NCBI RefSeq assembly: GCF_000002985.6
Contig: NC_003281.10
Span: 248,001-312,000, forward strand
Direction: 5' to 3'
Length of the DNA: 64,000 bases
Origin: Caenorhabditis elegans
Taxonomy: Eukaryota; Nematoda; Chromadorea; Rhabditida; Rhabditidae
The position numbers were made by a program, and so were the translations under genes. This document shows, in pieces, positions 12,501-23,000 of the stretch; position 1 is the first letter of the stretch; each line of letters starts with the position of its first letter. Under the pieces are notes generated by a model. That model was not told where the DNA came from. It did not search any database and saw only the letters and a list, made by a program, of their open reading frames with translations.

Positions 12501-15500
12501 AGAAAAATGCGGGTTTGGAGCAAAAAAGTTGAAATTTTAACACAAAATTTCGCTAAATTCAGTAAAATTGGGATTTCGCCCAAAAAAAATCGATAAAATT
12601 CGGGATTTCCAAGAGAATTTTGGAAAAATTGATTTTTTTGCACTGACAAGATTCAGAAAACATTGTAATAATTTGCACAAAATTTAATAAAAACCGATTT
12701 TAGCTGCGAAAAAAAGGATTTTGGTAGAAAAAGTCTACGATTTTTGTTTGAAAATTCAACAAAAATCGTGATTTTCAAGTAAATTATGTGATTTTTGATG
12801 AAAATGTGAGAATTTTGGAGTTTTTTCCGATAAAATAAATTTGTAACCGAATTTTCTAAGTTTTCAGCTTGAAATTCATCGAAATTTACGAAAATTCTGC
12901 ATTTCCCGTGGCAAATGTGTTATGTCGGCGATTTTTGTGTGTGAAAATATCAAAATTTAGCAGTAAAATATGCAAAAATTTGGAATTTTCACCCAAAATT
13001 GCTCACGGAGAGCACATTTGACCACTTTCCCGGGGAACCTCTGCCCAAATTTTCAATTTTCTTTCAATTTTCTTCTGAAAAAAGCTAAAATTTTAGATTT
13101 TCAAGTCAAAACTCAAATTTCCAGACAACTAATGATGCTCCGGCTCATCCAACAAGGAAAATTCGAGTTCCGCAACGAACAATGGGCGAATATCACTGCA
13201 GAAGCCAAAAATCTAATCACCCAGTTGCTCCAAGTTGATGCAACAAAGAGAATTAGCTCAAAAGAGTGTTTAGCACATGAATGGATGATTCCAATTGCAC
13301 AACAACAGGCTCCACAGATGGTTCCTGTCGTTGAAGTGGAGCTTGTCAAGGATCAAACATCGGAGAGAGCTAGGAAACGGTTCAAAACGGTGAGAAAATT
13401 TTTTTTTAGAAAATTGGAGAAAATCGAGCAAAAACGAAGAAATTGCAACATAAATCGGGAAAATCGACAAAAATCAGGAAATTTAGAGGAAAATGCTCCA
13501 AATTTGAAGAAAAATGAGCAAAAAATAACGAAAATTAGCTGAAAATTGACGGAATTTTGTGAAAATTTCGAAAAATTGGTTTCTATCAGTTTGAAAAGTC
13601 TGAGAAAATATACCAAAATTCACCCAGAAACCACTAATTTTTAGAGTTATATAGTAGTAGTATTGTAGGGTTACTGTAGGGTTACTGTAGTTTTAGAAAA
13701 ATTGACTTTTCGTCTTTTGAAGGGATATTGGTTTGGGGTTAGTGGGGGATATGGTCGGGATACTGTAGGGGTACTGTAGGGGTACTGTAGGATTACTGTA
13801 GTTTTAGAAAAATTGGTATTTCGTCTTTTGAAGGGATATTGGTTTGGGGATATGGTCGGGGTACTGTAGGATTACTGTAGTTTTAGAAAAATTGCCTTTT
13901 CTTATTTTGAAGGGATATTGGTTTGGGGTTAGTGGGGGATATGGTCGGGGTACTGTAGTGTTACTGTAGGATTACTGTAGTTTTAGAAAAATTTACTTTT
14001 CACCGTTTGATATTAGATTGGGTTAGTGGGGGATATGGTCGGGGTACTGTAGGGGTACTGTAGTTTTAGAAAAATTGACTTTTCGTCTTTTGAAGGGATA
14101 TTGGTTTGGGCTTAGTGAGGGGATATGGTCGGGGTACTGTAGGATTACTGTAGTTTTAGAAAAATTGACTTTGCTTATTTTGAAGGGATATTAGTTTGGG
14201 ATTAGTGGGGGATATGGTCGGGGTACTGTAGGATTACTGTAGTTTTAGAAAAATTGACTTTTCTTATTTTGAAGGGATATTGGTTTGGGGTTAGTGGGGG
14301 ATATGGTCGGGGTACTGTAGGGGTACTGTAGTTTTAGAAAAATTGACTTTTCGTCTTTTGAAGGGATATTGGTTTGGGGTTAGTGGGGGGATATGGTCGG
14401 GGTACTGTAGGGGTACTGTAGTTTTAGAAAAATTGACTTTTCGTCTTTTGAAGGGATATTGGTTTGGGGTTAGTGGGAGGATATGGTCGGGGTACTGTAG
14501 GATTACTGTAGTTTTAGAAAAATTGACTTTTCGTCTTTTGAAGGGATATTGGTTTGGGGTTAGTGGGGGGATATGGTCGGGGTACTGTAGTAGTACTGTA
14601 GGATTACTGTAGTTTTAGAAAAATTGACTTTTCGTCTTTTGAAGGGATATTGGTTTGGGGTTAGTGGGGGGGATATGGTCGGGGTACTGTAGGGGTACTG
14701 TAGTTTTAGAAAAATTGACTTTTCGTCTTTTGAAGGGATATTGGTTTGGGGTTAGTGGGGGGATATGGTCGGGGTACTGTAGTAGTACTGTAGGATTACT
14801 GTAGTTTTAGAAAAATTGACTTTTCGTCTTTTGAAGGGATATTGGTTTGGGGTTAGTAGGGGATATGGTCGGGGTACTGTAGTGTTACTGTAGGATTACT
14901 GTATTTTTAGAAAAATTTACTTTTCACCGTTTGATATTAGATTGGGTTAGTGGAGGATATGGTCGGGGTACTGTAGGATTACTGTAGGATAAATGAAGAA
15001 AATTTTGAGAAAAATCCCCCCCAAAAAATTCCAATAAATTATCGATTTTTTGCAGGCAATCATCTGGGTTCGATTCTTCCAACGTCTGGCCAAATACAAA
15101 TATCTTAAAACTGTCATTGATCGGGATGTACTTAGGAAGAGACCATTTAGAGATCGAGATGTAAGAAATTCTGCTGAAAATTGGAAAAAAAAGTGTTTTT
15201 TGCCGAAAAAAAAGCGATGAAAACTGTCAAAAATTCAGTTTTTTGAGAGAAAATTGCTGAAAACTCGATTTTTCAATTTTTCAGCGGAAAAATCATCGAA
15301 ATTTCAGTTATTCGACGGAAAATTCACAATATTCAGACGAAATTTTGCAAAAAATTTCGGCGAAAATTGATCTGAAATTGCTGGAAATGGTCATCAATAT
15401 CCTAAAATTTTTCCTAGTCTGAAAACTTGGAAAAACTATAAAAATTTCCTCGAGAAAAGTGCCAAAAGCATAATTTTTGAACATTTCGGATCAGAATTAG

Positions 15501-15959
15501 TCAGAAACTTCAAAATTTGGCAGAAAACTCGTAAATTGACTATTTTTCACTTGAAAATGCATATTTTTTGGACTTTCTTGCTCAAAAACTCTTTAAAAAT
15601 TGACGATATGTGCTCTTTTTTCTCATTTTCCGTCAAAATTTCTCCAAAAAAAAATTGGATTTTGTTAATGAAAAATGAAAAATATCGATTTTTACATCAA
15701 AAACTCCATTTTTGTGCTCAAAAATTCAAATTTTTCAGCTTAAAAACCCGAAAAACTCTCAATTTTGACAATTTTGCAGATTCGTCACGAAGCGGAATCA
15801 TCAATGTTCAGTGTATATGGTCACTGGGTGAATCGAGGGTTCTACTATTCCAGAGATATGCTATTCGCCAACAAGCCACGCCCGAAAATTGCCAAGAAAA
15901 CTGACGGAGCAGCTGCTGTGGAGCAGAAGCTTAAAGTCCCGCCGATAGCTGTTAATTAG
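6559..15959 (+). CDS. phkg-1: Phosphorylase b kinase gamma catalytic subunit
   Basis: Seven exons: 6559-6663, 8097-8283, 9461-9654, 11275-11519, 13125-13389, 15056-15160 and 15780-15959 (426 aa). This is a Ser/Thr kinase that phosphorylates and activates glycogen phosphorylase in the cytosol. Visible kinase motifs: Gly loop GRGLAS (38-43), Lys60 in FAVKI, αC Glu84, HRDLK (158-162) with Asp160, DFG (178-180) and APE (202-204). An acidic residue (Asp193 in RDLCGTP) sits where mammalian PHKG has Glu in place of an activating phospho-residue, which suggests constitutive activity of the isolated subunit. The C-terminus (RFKT.., FSVYGHWVNRG) matches the calmodulin-binding/regulatory tail of PHKG. 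A Leu replaces the usual Pro after HRDLK. The start is the first ATG after the acceptor; a second Met follows two codons later. Introns carry five core repeats and two large arrays. Confidence 0.93.
6664..8096 (+). repeat. phkg-1 intron 1 with ~30-bp tandem array
   Basis: Between about 7000 and 7520 a 30-bp unit of the form AAAAAATCTCGTTTTTTGAG followed by CCAAAAATTC recurs about 14 times. The AAGCTAGAAATGCAAAAATGG segment (7100 and 7405) shows that a block of the array was itself duplicated with a period near 305 bases. The remainder is plain AT-rich intron. Confidence 0.8.
8523..8750 (+). repeat. tRNA-like palindrome joined to a core repeat
   Basis: An inverted repeat (about 8560-8732). 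Both arms hold a pol III box-B-like word: GGTTCGAACCC on the + strand at ~8693, and its reverse form in ACTCGAACC at ~8590. A box-A-like TGGCGCAGGCGG lies between. It is directly followed by core copy 2. The same composite occurs at 17210, 29032 and 31379. Confidence 0.75.
8751..8899 (+). repeat. Core intronic repeat, copy 2
   Basis: In phkg-1 intron 2. It has the tRNA-like palindrome as 5' extension and is followed by copy 3 in the same intron. Confidence 0.88.
9235..9383 (+). repeat. Core intronic repeat, copy 3
   Basis: In phkg-1 intron 2, 77 bases before the acceptor. Its 5' extension (9097-9234, ending in a diverged GGGTTACGGTAGCC unit) is shared with copy 4. Confidence 0.88.
9655..10322 (+). 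other. phkg-1 intron 3, first part
   Basis: Degenerate GAAAATTGAGAAA-type AT-rich sequence with no exon. From 10190 it carries the C-type extension that precedes core copy 4. Confidence 0.5.
10323..10471 (+). repeat. Core intronic repeat, copy 4
   Basis: In phkg-1 intron 3, with the same 5' extension as copy 3. It has CCTATGCCC where most copies have CCTCTGCCC. Confidence 0.88.
10884..11032 (+). repeat. Core intronic repeat, copy 5
   Basis: The last repeat in phkg-1 intron 3, 242 bases before the acceptor. It is preceded by a TATGGGCGTAG-like word also seen near copies 12 and 13. Confidence 0.88.
11888..12452 (-). repeat. CTACAGTAACC array in phkg-1 intron 4
   Basis: Five to six tandem units of about 110 bases. 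On the + strand they read as CTACAGTACCCCTACAGTA, then CCATATCCCCCACTAACCCC, then AAAAGACGAAAAGTCAATTT. This is the reverse complement of the unit in the array at 13655-14993, so the two arrays face each other across exon 5. Confidence 0.9.
12453..12905 (+). repeat. A-type 5' extension of a core repeat
   Basis: From ~12540 this segment is homologous to 375-640 (shared words: TTTCGCTAAATTCAGTAAAA, TTTTTTTGCACTGACAA, AATAATTTGCACAAAATT) and less closely to 33740-33960. All three lie directly before a core repeat. Confidence 0.7.
12906..13053 (+). repeat. Core intronic repeat, copy 6
   Basis: In phkg-1 intron 4, 71 bases before the acceptor of exon 5. Confidence 0.88.
13655..14993 (+). repeat. 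GGTTACTGTAG array in phkg-1 intron 5
   Basis: About twelve units of 95-125 bases: GGGGTACTGTAGGATTACTG, TAGTTTTAGAAAAATTGACT, TTTCGTCTTTTGAAGGGATA, then a GGTTTGGGGTTAGTGGGGG-like stretch. Units differ in the number of TACTGTAG words. It is the inverted counterpart of the 11888-12452 array. Confidence 0.92.
15161..15779 (+). other. phkg-1 intron 6
   Basis: Plain AT-rich intron. No named repeat or exon is seen. Confidence 0.5.
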
Positions 15960-17089
15960 ATGAAAATTTGTTGTGCAATTTTTAGTGAAAATTCGGCTGA
16001 AAATCCGGTTTTTTGACTGATTTGTAGTAGAAAAATTGAATTTTCCGGTTTTTTCCCTGATTTTTGGTCAAAAAAGTCATTTTTTTCCACTGAAAATTTG
16101 GCTCAAAAACCGGTTTTTTCACCATTTTCCACACAAAAAGTCAATTTTTCAACTGAAAATTGAGTGAAACTCCATGTTTTTTTTTGTTGGGATTTTTCAC
16201 TAATTTCCAGTTGAGAAAATTCAATTTTCTGGCTGAAATTTTCCAAAAAAAAAAATTGGATTATTTTGACTGGAAAATGTTCAAAATTCCGGATTTTAAC
16301 TCAAATTCAGTCAAAAATTCGCGATTTTCTCTTCGCTTTTATGTAAAAAATATAGAATTTCCCCTCTTCCCAATTATTTTCTTGCCTCCTCCCTAATTCT
16401 CTGAGTTTTTGCTCGAAAAATGTGCTTTTTCGGATTTTTCGCCTGAAAATTCGATTTTCCCATATTTCCGTTGTAAAAATGTCCTCCTCCCACGCATTTT
16501 CACCATTTTTGTTCTAGTTTTTGCACAATTTTTTACAATGTTCCAGCCGAAATTTAATTTTGCTGAAAAAAATTCGGAAATTTTCAGATTTTTCGCATTT
16601 TTTTGCCCGAAAAAAGGGCAAAAAATGAGGAAAAACTGAAATTTTTGGGATTTTTCCGATTTTTTCCAGCAAAAATCTGAATTTTTCTGTAATTTTTCCA
16701 GCAAAAATCTGAATTTTTCTGTAATTTTTCCAGCAAAAATCTGAATTTTTCTGTAATTTTTCCAGCAAAAATCTGAATTTTTTCTGTAATTTTCTACTCT
16801 CTAATGTGCCCCAACACAATTCGTTGTACAGATCTCTCTACTGTTTCTGTCTTTAATTTTCAGTTTTTTTCAGTATAAATTCTCCGCGAAACATTTTTTC
16901 AAATTTGTTATAGCTAGTTTTTTTTGTGTGCTACGGTTTAGTTATTTGCCGGAATTTTTATTTTTATTCCATTTTTTTTTCGAAGAATCTGGAAATTCTC
17001 GAAATTCCACTGAATTTCAAATTTTGAAAAACAATTAAAAATTTGCATTTTTTTTTGAATTTATTTAAAATTTTAAAATTTTTTTGCAG
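15960..17089 (+). repeat. phkg-1 to xpd-1 intergenic region with small tandem repeat
   Basis: 1.13 kb. At 16665-16797 a 31-bp unit (TTTTTCCAGCAAAAATCTGA plus ATTTTTCTGTAA) is present four times. Otherwise AT-rich. No AATAAA or clear promoter motif is seen. Confidence 0.7.
17086..17089 (+). promoter_or_regulatory. Likely spliced-leader acceptor of xpd-1
   Basis: TTTTTTGCAG ends 7 bases before the ATG with no upstream coding exon. It fits a trans-splice acceptor and gives a very short 5' UTR. Confidence 0.6.
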
Positions 17090-17096
17090 AAACACA

Positions 17097-20000
17097 ATGC
17101 AACTGGACATTGACGGGTTAAAAGTCCTATTTCCGTACGATTATGTGTATCCCGAACAGGTTTTGTACATGAAGGAGGTCAAAAAGGCGTTGGATGCGAG
17201 GGTACGGACAAATTTAAAACATAAAAATTCAAATTACTCGCCTGGAAAAACTCAAAGCTCGCGCGCGGACTCGAACCCGTGACCTTCTGCGCCATAGCCC
17301 AAACTCTTAGCCACTGCGCCATACGGTGTGGCGCAGGCGTTAAGAGAGTTGGCTGTGGCGCAGAAGGTCACTGGTTCGAACCCTCTCGCGGGTTATATGT
17401 TTTCTGAGCGTAGATTTTAACTTTAAAGCTGTAAAACTGTGAAGAAAAGTTTCCATGTGGCAAATGTGTTATGTCGGCGATTTTTGTGTGAAAATATCAA
17501 ATTTTAGCAGTAAAATATGCAAAAATTTGGAATTTTCACCTGAAATTGCTCACAGAGAGCACATTTGACCACTTTCCCGGGGAACCTCTGCCCAAATTTT
17601 CATTTTTCAGGGTCATGGACTACTGGAAATGCCGTCAGGAACCGGAAAAACCGTCTCACTACTGTCATTGGTGTTGGCTTATATGATATCGTATCCGGAT
17701 AAGCTTGATAAGCTTGTCTATTGTTCCAGAACTATTCCAGGTAGCGGAAAAGCTCTGAAAAATGGTTGAAAATTGGCAAAATCCAGTTATTCACGGAAAA
17801 AAAACGTTCAAAAATGAAAAATATACCACATTTTCAAATTTTTGTCTGAAAAATTTTGATTTTAGCGTAAAATTTTGGATGGTGGGCTGTGGCTCAGAAG
17901 CTCACAGGTTCGAACCCTCTCGCTGGTTATGCATTTTTCTGAGCGTAGATTTTAGCACCAAAAAAACTTTGAAGAAAAGTTTCCCCGTGGCAAATGTGTT
18001 ATGTCGGTGATTTTTGTGCGGAAATCTCAAATTTTAGCATTAAAATATGCAAAAATTTGAATTTTTCACCTGAAATTGCTCACAGAGAGCACATTTGACC
18101 ACTTTCCCGGGGAACCTCTGCCCAAATTTTCCAATTTTTTTTTCGGGCTGAAAATCACTGAAAATGCTATTTTCAGTGCTAAAATCCTTCAAAAATTTGG
18201 GATTTTCCAGTAAAAAATTGATTTTTTTTTTCAGAAATCGAAAAATGCGTCGAAGAGATGAAAGTACTGTACGACTACTGGGAAAAAGAGACAGGACAGC
18301 CCGTTGCCAAGATTACTGTAGCAATGAGTGCACGCAAGAATCTGTGTGTAAATGAGCCGGTCGCTGCTCTAAGATTCGGAAATACAGTGGATTCGGCTTG
18401 TCAGAAGCTCACCGCCAGCTCGGCTCGACAGAAAAGAGCCGAAGATCCGACGTTGGAGGCGTGCGATTATTTTGAAAATTTCGAGGCGAAAAGTGTTCCA
18501 ATGCAGAATGGAGTGTGGAATTTGGTAAAAATTTGCGAGTTTTGGGGAACGGATAAAATTGAGATTTTTAGGGAAAAAATCCAGGAAATTTGAAATTTTT
18601 ACGAAAAATTCGGCTCAAAATCTATAAAAATAAGATTTTTGTGAAAAAAAAAGTGGTTAAATATCGAATAAATGAAGATTTTTACAGACAAAATCTAGAA
18701 AACCGATAATTTTTTTTGAAAAAATGGGTTTAAAATCGATAAAAGCGAAATTTTTGTAGATAAAATTTGCCTTTTTTCTTAAAAATATGCAAAAATGCAG
18801 AAATGCTCCAAATTTGTGATTTTCGAATGAAAAATTGTGCAAATTGGATGAAAAATTTGGCTTTTGGGGTGAAAAATCCAAAAATTTGATTTTTTCATGA
18901 AAAACTTTGTTAAAAATCGACAAAAATGGAATTTCTGTGAAGTCCAATTTTGGGAATAAAAATTACAAAAATTTGGAGATTTTCGATTAAAAGTCAATAG
19001 AATCACGATTTTTGACGAAAAATTAAGATTTCCGCTGTAAAATAGTTAAAAAACCTTTTCTGTTGGTTACTGTAGCCCCAGAAGTACGTAAACACTGACG
19101 AGGCACCGAATCTTACGACAAAATGCAGAAAATCGTCTAAAAATTGGTTTTTGGGGGTTACTGTAGTTCCAAAAGTACGCAAACACTGACTACGGTTCCC
19201 TAATACATCAGATATTACGACAAAGTGCAGAAAATCGCTAAAAATGACTTTACTGGGGTTACTGTAGCTCGAGAAATACGCAAACACCACTGACTACGGT
19301 TCCCTAATACATCAGATATTATGACAAAGTGCAGAAAATCGCTAAAAATGACTTTACTGGGGTTACTGTAGCTCCAAAAGTACGCAAACACTGACTACGG
19401 TTCCCTAATACATCAGATATTACGACAAAGTGCAGAAAATCGCTAAAAATGACTTTACTGGGGTTACTGTAGCTCCAGAAATACGCAAACACCGACTACG
19501 GGACCCTAATACATCAGATATTATGACAAAGTGCAGAAAATCGCTAAAAATGACTTTACTGGGGTTACTGTAGCTCCAAAAGTACGCAAACACTGACTAC
19601 GGTTCCCTAATACATCAGATATTACGACAAAGTGCAGAAAATCGCTAAAAATGACTTTACTGGGGTTACTGTAGCTCCAGAAATACGCAAACACCGACTA
19701 CGGGACCCTAATACATCGGATATTACGACAAAGTGCAGAAAATCGCTAAAAATGACTTTACTGGGGTTACTGTAGCTCCAGAAATACGCAAACACCGACT
19801 ACGGTTCCCTAATACATCAGATATTACGACAAAGTGCAGAAAATCGCTAAAAATGACTTTACTGGGGTTACTGTACCTCCAGAAATACGCAAACACCGAC
19901 TACGTGACCCTAATACATCAGATATTACGACAAAGTGCAGAAAATCGCTAAAAATGACTTTACTGGGGTTACTGTAGCTCCAGAAATACGCAAACACCGA

Positions 20001-23000
20001 CTACGGTTCCCTAATACATCAGATATTACGACAAAGTGCAGAAAATCGCTAAAAATGACTTTACTGGGATTACTGTACCTCCAGAAATACGCAAACACCG
20101 ACTACGTGACCCTAATACATCAGATATTACGACAAAGTGCAGAAAATCGCTAAAAATGACTTTACTGGGGTTACTGTAGCTCCAGAAATACGCAAACACC
20201 GACTACGGTTCCCTAATACATCAGATATTACGACAAAGTGCAGAAAATCGCTAAAAATGACTTTACTGGGGTTACTGTACCTCCAGAAATACGCAAACAC
20301 CGACTACGTGACCCTAATACATCAGATATTACGACAAAGTGCAGAAATTCTCTAAAAATGACTTTACTGGGGTTACTGTAGCTCCAGAAATACGCAAACA
20401 CCGACTACGCGACCCTAATACATCAGATATTACGACAAAGTGCAGAAATTCTCTAAAATGTCAAATTTAGTGGTTGAAACACTTAAAAACACTAAAAAAA
20501 CTCCAATTTTAATGAAATTTTGTCCAAATTTTCAGGAAGACCTCCGTTCACTGGGCCGTGAAAAGAAGATTTGTCCATATTTCACAGCTCGTCAGGCCAT
20601 CAACCGAGCCCATATCGTTGTCTATTCCTATCATTATATTCTTGATCCAAAAATTGCTGAGCTTGTTTCAAAGGATTTCAGTCGAAAATCCGTTGTCGTT
20701 TTTGATGAAGCACATAATATCGATAATGTGTGTATTGAGTCAATGTCGGTCGCTATTTCACAGAAAAATGCCGATCGAGCACTTCAGGTAACCCGAATTT
20801 TCGGATTTTTAGGGAAAATTTGGAGGAAAAAGGCTGTGAAAATTGGGTTTTTAGCGAAAATTTGATTAAAAACGTTGAAATTTTGGATTTTTAGCGAAAA
20901 AGTTTAATTTTTACTCGAAAAATTTAGAAAAAACGCTGAAAAGTCGATATCTAGCGGACATTTGAAGAAAATACCAAAATTTTGGATTTTTAGCGAAAAA
21001 TTGGAGTAAACGCCGAAAAAGTTGAATTTTGGTGCTAAATTTAATGAGAAACGCTGAAAAATTGGAGTTCTAGCAAAAAAGTTGAATTTTTACCGAAAAT
21101 TTGAAGAAAAAAGGCGAAAATTCTGAATTTTTACTCAAAAATCGGAAAACAATGCTGAATATTTGGATTTTTCGGACAAAAAATTGGAGAAAACGCCGAA
21201 AAAGTTGAATTTTAGTGCTAAATTTGATGAAAAACGGCAAAAAACTGGTGGATTTTCAACGAAAAAAAAGAAAAATGAGTAAAAGTTGAATTTTTACTGA
21301 AAATTTGAAGAAAAAAAGGCGAAAATTTGAATTTCATGCTAAAAATTAGAGAAAACGCCGAAAATTTCGGTTTTTTTAGAAAAAAATTGAGGAAAAACTT
21401 GAAAATGTGCAAAAATCAATTAATTTCAAATTTTTAGCCAAAATTTTTTTTTTTTGAAAATTCAGAATTAAAAAAAAACACTGAATTTCAACTGGATTTT
21501 TGCAATTTTTCCGAAAAAATCTGTAAAAATGCTGGAAAAATGAAGTTACAAACCATTTTTCAATGTTTTCGGGTTACTGTAGCCTCGAGAATGTACGCAA
21601 ACAGCGATTAGGCACCGAATTCTACGACAAAATGCGGAAATTCGCCTAAAAATTGCTTTCCGGGGGTTACTGTAGCTCTAGAAGTACGCAAACACTGACA
21701 AATTGCAAATTTGATTTTTACACGGCCCGGCGAACCGTACGTGGCTGTAAAATCTCTACCGTAGTGAAATTTGGCTGACTGAATATTCAACGTTTGATAC
21801 TCAGCGAAAAGTTTCGTACGACATTTTGCGGACGCGGCATTTTAATTGACGACACTTTCTTAGTTATAGAAACGCTGGTTATTTCGGCAATTTCGGGCAG
21901 AAATTGTGAAAAATAAATGGATTTTTATCGAATTTACAGAAAATAATTATTTGAAAGTATTGTATGTTGCTGATATTGAAGAAAATCGATACTTTAAACA
22001 GTTTTTCGCAATGTTTCTCGATTTTGGCCAATTTTTTCGAGTTTTAGAGCCCTGAAATTCCCTAAATCATATAATACCACATTTGGTTATTGAAAAACGC
22101 GTGTTATTATTGAAATTCGTTTATTAATATAAAAATTACAATGTTAATACTTGATAAAAATGTAAAAGATATTCAATAAAAATTTAAAATATTGTAAAAA
22201 GACCTAATCCGTAAGTGATCAGTTAGAAATTGCGATAAGAGAGATTATTTCCTTTTAGCTTTTCTTCTTGTCCAGTTATCTTGACGCATTTTTTCGGAAA
22301 TTTCATTAGCAGTTTGTTAGATTCCATAAACATCGTGGACTTCTGCCATAGGTGGTGTAACTGTCAGTCCAAATCGGGGCTTATACGAGTTATATTCGGG
22401 CATCTTTATGTGGCAGCGGCGGTGGCAGAGTGATCCATTCGCAATCGGGTTGATTCTAAAAAAATTCTGATTTTTTAAGTTACAACTATCTTATTGGAAA
22501 CTAACCATATTATGAATATTGTACACGTGATTCATATTGAAGTATTGCCATCCACTGTCACCAGGATAATGAATCGAAAAGTACCAAAGTTAATTGCATT
22601 CCAGCAGCGATTTATGCCGTTTCAAGGCGCTTCCTGTTGAACGATGAGTCGATAAACGATTCCAAACATCAGCCATCACGTTTCCAAAAGACGAATAATA
22701 GGAGTATAAAATCCTGGAAAAATTTTTTAATGAAAGGCTTCGTGACAAATTTGATATGAAATTTTCTTTTCGAAAAAAAGTTAACTTTTTGATCATAGAC
22801 TATCGATTTTTTGGTCTTTTTAGAAAGATCTCGTCCAGTAGAACGTGAAAATGTCAAAAAAATATCGAAATTCTATACAGTTTTTCGAAAAAAAATTTTT
22901 AAAAATTTCAGTACTATTGAAATTTTCTTTTTAAAAAAAGTCCACTTTTTGAACATGAGGCCTCAATTTTTTGGTCTTTTTAGAAAGATCTAGTGCAGAA

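Noticed and set aside
14343..14612. 89-aa frame with repeated GYWFGVSG
   Set aside because: A translation of the phkg-1 intron 5 array.
19733..20355. Three identical 72-aa frames spaced 202 bases
   Set aside because: They are the 101-bp array read in one frame, not genes.
22245..22713. A working nested gene in xpd-1 intron 4
   Set aside because: At least two in-frame stops in the best frames, and the exon phases do not give one continuous protein.
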